DNA of 8,574 nt, taken from contig DATKBT010000104.1 in NCBI GenBank assembly GCA_035546295.1, positions 1 to 8,574 of the forward strand. Reading direction: 5' to 3'. The position numbers were made by a program, and so were the translations under genes. The DNA is from DATKBT01 sp035546295. Lineage in GTDB: Bacteria > Acidobacteriota > Thermoanaerobaculia > Multivoradales > Multivoraceae. Below the pieces are notes generated by a model. It saw only the letters and a program-made list of their open reading frames with translations. It did not search any database and had not been told where the DNA came from. Of this stretch, positions 6,087 through 8,574 are shown piece after piece (position 1 is the first letter of the stretch; each line of letters starts with the position of its first letter).

Positions 6087-6941
6087 TCACGCCAGCGGTT
6101 CGATCGGCGGCGTCTCGATCGGCACCAGCCGCGCCACCTCCTCCTCGCTCAGGTGCCCACGGACCAGCTCGAGCAGCCGTGGGTGGAGGGCCTCGGTGCC
6201 GGCGACGATGTTGCCGCTGCGCAGGAACTCTCGGCCGCCGTCGAAATCCGTCACGCGGCCTCCCGCCTCCTCGATCAGCAGCGTCCCCGCGGCGACGTCC
6301 CACGGCGACAGCCGGAGCTCGAAGAAACCATCGTAGATGCCGACCGCGACGTGGGCGAGGTCGAGCGCCGCCGCCCCGCACCGGCGGATCGCGCGCACCT
6401 GATGGAAGACGTCGAAGAAGACCCGCAGGAACGGCTCGAGCGCATCGTGCGCCTTGAACGGGAAGCCGGTGGCGAGGAAGGCGTCGGGGGTCTCGCGGTT
6501 CTCGGAGACTCGCGCCCGGCGGCCGTTCCAGGTCGCGCCCATGCCGGCTCCGGCCGCGTAGAGGTTGCTGCCCAGCGGCTCGAGGACTGCCGCCGCCACC
6601 AGCCGCCCGCGCTCGCGGCAGGCGACCGACACGCACCAGATCGGAAGCCCCTGCACGTAGTTGGTGGTGCCGTCGAGCGGATCGATCAGCCACTCGTACT
6701 CGCCGTCGCCGCGCGAGACGCCGCCCTCCTCGGCGAGCACGCCGTGATCGGGAAACCGGTCGCGCACCACCTCGAGGATCGACTCCTCCGCTTCGCGATC
6801 CGCCTGCGAGACCAGGTCGTTGCGGGCCTTGCGCTCGACGTCCAGGCCGCGTCCGCCGCCCGGCTGCCAGTGACGCAGGAGCACCTCTCCCCCCGCGCGG
6901 GCGGCGGCGATGGCGGTGTCGAAAATCTCGCTGTAGGGCAT
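6087..6941 (-). CDS. suhB: Inositol-1-monophosphatase family phosphatase (SuhB-like)
   Basis: This 284-residue protein has the usual family length. It dephosphorylates inositol-1-phosphate or related sugar phosphates in the cytoplasm using magnesium. Visible family motifs are NDLVSQADREAE (41-52), the metal-binding Glu71/Glu72 in LAEEGG, the signature WLIDPLDGTTNYVQGLP (84-100) with Asp87 and Asp90, EPLGSNLYAAG (121-131), the CGAAALDLAHVAVG stretch (188-201) and WDVAAG (214-219), whose Asp215 is the third metal ligand region. All catalytic residues are present. The ATG at 6941 fits the family N-terminus (EIFDTAIAAARAGGEVLL). No clear Shine-Dalgarno is seen, and the frame stays open upstream to an ATG at 7139, which would add an Ala/Glu/Arg-rich 66-residue extension overlapping pyrC; that is judged unlikely. 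Homologues act as IMPase, as a fructose-1,6-bisphosphatase-like enzyme or as the ribosome-biogenesis/antitermination factor SuhB; sequence alone does not decide which. Confidence 0.92.
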   Translation of the reverse strand: MPYSEIFDTAIAAARAGGEVLLRHWQPGGGRGLDVERKARNDLVSQADREAEESILEVVRDRFPDHGVLAEEGGVSRGDGEYEWLIDPLDGTTNYVQGLPIWCVSVACRERGRLVAAAVLEPLGSNLYAAGAGMGATWNGRRARVSENRETPDAFLATGFPFKAHDALEPFLRVFFDVFHQVRAIRRCGAAALDLAHVAVGIYDGFFELRLSPWDVAAGTLLIEEAGGRVTDFDGGREFLRSGNIVAGTEALHPRLLELVRGHLSEEEVARLVPIETPPIEPLA

Positions 6942-7080
6942 CGATCGGTGGTCGCAGTCGGCGGCTGCAGCTCTCGGCGCGGCGATCGGGCTCGCCGGCC
7001 TCGACCGGGCGGTGCGGCTCGACCTCGGCTCGGCTTCGGCTCGCCGTTGGCGGCACGAGGTTCCGGCGCCCGGTGCGGAT

Positions 7081-7110
7081 TCGGCGTCGGTCTCGGCCTC
7101 GGCTTCGGCG
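7081..7110. repeat. Degenerate hexamer repeat directly after the pyrC stop
   Basis: Five consecutive TCGGNN hexamers on the plus strand (TCGGCG, TCGGTC, TCGGCC, TCGGCT, TCGGCG) run up to the base before the pyrC stop codon. A second related run lies at 7025-7041 (TCGGC, TCGGCT, TCGGCT). On the minus strand these read as GCCGAR-type repeats and dominate the 169-nt gap between pyrC and the IMPase gene. No promoter or terminator was recognised in the gap. Confidence 0.65.
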
Positions 7111-8406
7111 TCAGAGCCGGATGACCCGCCCCCCGACAACTGTACCGGCCGGCGCGCCGATCAGGCGCCACCCCTGAAACGGCGTGTTGCGGCTCTTGCT
7201 CTCGAAGCGCCGGGCGTCGACCACCACCTCGCGCTCGAGGTCGAGCAGCGTCACGTCGCCGGGGCTTCCGGGCGCCAGCGAGCCGCCCGGCAGGCCCATC
7301 ACCCGCGCGGGCTCGCTCGACAGCAGCGCGATCAGCCGGCTGAGCGAAATCAGCCCCGATCGCACCAGCCGGTCGAGGCAGAGGCTGAGGGTGGTCTCGA
7401 GCCCGATGATCCCGAAGGGTGCATCGACGAAGTCGAGCTCCTTCTCGTCCGGGTGATGCGGAGCGTGATCCGACGCGATGCAGTCGATGCTGCCGTCGGC
7501 GATCCCTTCGACCAGCGCCCGGCGATCCCGCTCCGAGCGCAGCGGCGGGTTCATCTTGGTGTCGGGGGAGAGCCCCTGCTCTTCGACCGCCTCCTCGGTG
7601 AGCAGCAGGTGGTGGGGTGTCACCTCGCAGGTCACGGCGACGCCCCTCTGCTTGGCGGCGCGGATCAGGTCGAGCGCTCGCGCGCTCGAGAGGTGCTGAA
7701 CGTGGTAGCGCCCACCCGTGTCCTCGGCGAGGAGCAGGTCGCGCGCCACCATCACGTCCTCGGCCGCCGCCGGGATGCCGGCGACGCCGAAACGCGCCGA
7801 CACCGCGCCCTCGTGCATCACGCCGTCCCCCGACAGCTCCATGTCCTGGGCGTGCTGGACGACCGGCAGGTCGAAGTGCCGCGCGAACAGCAGCGCACGA
7901 CGCATCAGCTCCGGGTGTGCGACCGGTCGGCCGTCGTCCGAGATCCCGACCGCGCCGGCCGCCACCATGTCGCCGACCTCGGCGAGCTCCTCGCCGCGCA
8001 ACCCCTTGCTCACCGCGCCCACCGGGTAGACGCGCGCGAAGCCGTGCCGGCGCGCCTCGCCGACGATGTGCTCGGTGACCGAGCCCGAATCGTTGACGGG
8101 CACCGTGTTCGCCATGCAAGCGACCGCGGTGAAGCCGCCCGCCGCCGCCGCCCGGGCGCCGCTTCGGATGTCCTCCTTGTACTCCTGGCCCGGATCGCGC
8201 AGGTGCACGTGGATGTCGATCAGCCCCGGCGTGACCACCTTCCCGGTGGCGTCGAGCAGCTCGGCCTCGCTCGCCTCGATCCCGGCCGCCACCTCGGCAA
8301 TCAGGCCGTCCTCGCCGATCAGCACGTCGAGGTCGTCGTCGAGCTCGCGGCCGGGGTCGACGACCCGGCCGCCCCGGATCAGGAGGCTGCGCTGCGTGGG
8401 CTGCAC
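7111..8406 (-). CDS. pyrC: Dihydroorotase, type I
   Basis: This 431-residue zinc amidohydrolase interconverts N-carbamoyl-L-aspartate and dihydroorotate, the third step of pyrimidine synthesis. Metal and catalytic residues are present: His66 and His68 in DIHVHLRDPG, Asp157/158 in GISDDGRPV, His185 in VVQHAQD, His238 in YHVQHLSS and the catalytic Asp313 in ASDHAPHH. The active-site loop PDTKMNPPLR (281-290) and the C-terminal NTPFQGW (407-413) are typical of the family. Two usual motifs are altered: the substrate-binding MPNT reads MANT (99-102) and HCED/HAED reads HAQD. Both look like family variation rather than damage. The start is a GTG 2 nt after the pyrB stop, so translation is probably coupled to pyrB. 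Some type I dihydroorotases form complexes with aspartate carbamoyltransferase, and the adjacency fits that. Confidence 0.97.
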   Translation of the reverse strand: MQPTQRSLLIRGGRVVDPGRELDDDLDVLIGEDGLIAEVAAGIEASEAELLDATGKVVTPGLIDIHVHLRDPGQEYKEDIRSGARAAAAGGFTAVACMANTVPVNDSGSVTEHIVGEARRHGFARVYPVGAVSKGLRGEELAEVGDMVAAGAVGISDDGRPVAHPELMRRALLFARHFDLPVVQHAQDMELSGDGVMHEGAVSARFGVAGIPAAAEDVMVARDLLLAEDTGGRYHVQHLSSARALDLIRAAKQRGVAVTCEVTPHHLLLTEEAVEEQGLSPDTKMNPPLRSERDRRALVEGIADGSIDCIASDHAPHHPDEKELDFVDAPFGIIGLETTLSLCLDRLVRSGLISLSRLIALLSSEPARVMGLPGGSLAPGSPGDVTLLDLEREVVVDARRFESKSRNTPFQGWRLIGAPAGTVVGGRVIRL

Positions 8407-8408
8407 GG

Positions 8409-8574
8409 CTACGAGCCCGCCAGCAGGTAGAGGACCGCCATGCGCACGGCGACGCCGTTGGTGACCTGCTCGAGGATCACCGAGCGCTCGCCGTCGGCGA
8501 CGTGGCTGGCGATCTCGACGCCTCGGTTCATCGGCCCGGGATGCATGACGATGGCGTCTTCCTTGGCCGCGGCG
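8409..8574 (-). CDS. pyrB: Aspartate carbamoyltransferase catalytic chain, C-terminal end (partial)
   Basis: Only the last 54 codons are in the window; the gene continues beyond base 8574. The fragment carries VMHPGPMNRGVEI, the conserved phosphate/substrate-binding segment near the C-terminus of aspartate carbamoyltransferases. It ends with QVTNGVAVRMAVLYLLAGS, matching the final helix of the family. The enzyme condenses carbamoyl phosphate with aspartate, the committed step of pyrimidine synthesis in many bacteria. The stop (TAG) is 2 nt before the pyrC start, indicating a pyrBC operon. Whether an upstream pyrR or a regulatory leader exists cannot be seen here. Confidence 0.96.
   Translation of the reverse strand, partial: AAAKEDAIVMHPGPMNRGVEIASHVADGERSVILEQVTNGVAVRMAVLYLLAGS

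Noticed and set aside
6942..7139. N-terminal extension of the IMPase to an ATG at 7139
   Set aside because: It would add low-complexity Ala/Glu/Arg sequence absent from the family and overlap pyrC; the ATG at 6941 gives the normal family length.
6686..8119. 477-codon minus-strand frame overlapping pyrC and the IMPase gene
   Set aside because: It runs out of frame through two well-supported genes and its product is Arg/Gly/Ala low-complexity sequence with no recognisable fold.
1..8574. Mobile elements, CRISPR arrays, rRNA or tRNA genes
   Set aside because: No transposase or integrase motifs, no regularly spaced repeats and no tRNA-like arms were seen on either strand.

Overview
The window is a high-GC (roughly 70 % by eye) stretch of bacterial chromosome with every convincing gene on the minus strand, so genes are read from high to low coordinates. 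Lipoprotein-like and Sec-type export signals, a periplasmic-type c cytochrome and an M23 peptidase paired with a bactofilin-like protein suggest a diderm, respiring bacterium. A high-GC Acidobacteriota or deltaproteobacterial-type lineage would fit, but this is an inference from gene content and base composition, not something the sequence proves.

Right-hand part (8574 to 6087): the 3' end of pyrB (aspartate carbamoyltransferase) runs off the window. It is followed after 2 nt by pyrC (type I dihydroorotase), so steps 2 and 3 of de novo UMP synthesis are encoded together. After a 169-nt gap rich in a degenerate hexamer repeat comes an inositol-monophosphatase (SuhB/IMPase) gene. A 446-nt non-coding interval (5641-6086) follows. 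It carries several short inverted repeats and a possible -10 box and separates this housekeeping block from the rest.

Left-hand part (5640 to 10): five genes point the same way. An inner-membrane-anchored coiled-coil M23 endopeptidase overlaps the next gene through ATGA. That gene encodes a bactofilin-like beta-rich protein, and the pair looks like a cell-wall or cell-shape module. Only 32 nt later, from a TTG codon with a good ribosome binding site, comes a membrane-anchored homologue of the vertebrate paraoxonases (PON family calcium-dependent lactonase/arylesterase). It has the calcium ligands, the His dyad and even the disulfide cysteines in place. After a 169-nt gap with a plausible promoter, direct repeats and a leader hairpin comes an exported parallel beta-helix protein. 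Its gene overlaps by 50 nt that of an exported diheme c-type cytochrome with two CXXCH motifs.

The last two genes match a recurrent gene pair of unknown function (parallel beta-helix protein of the TIGR03805 type plus cytochrome of the HNE_0200/SO_2930, TIGR03806 type). The most interesting point of the window is this pair lying next to a complete bacterial paraoxonase and a bactofilin/M23 module. Together they could form an envelope-located system acting on a lactone, ester or polymeric substrate with electron transfer to the respiratory chain; that functional link is inference. No tRNA, rRNA, CRISPR array, insertion sequence or integrase was seen.
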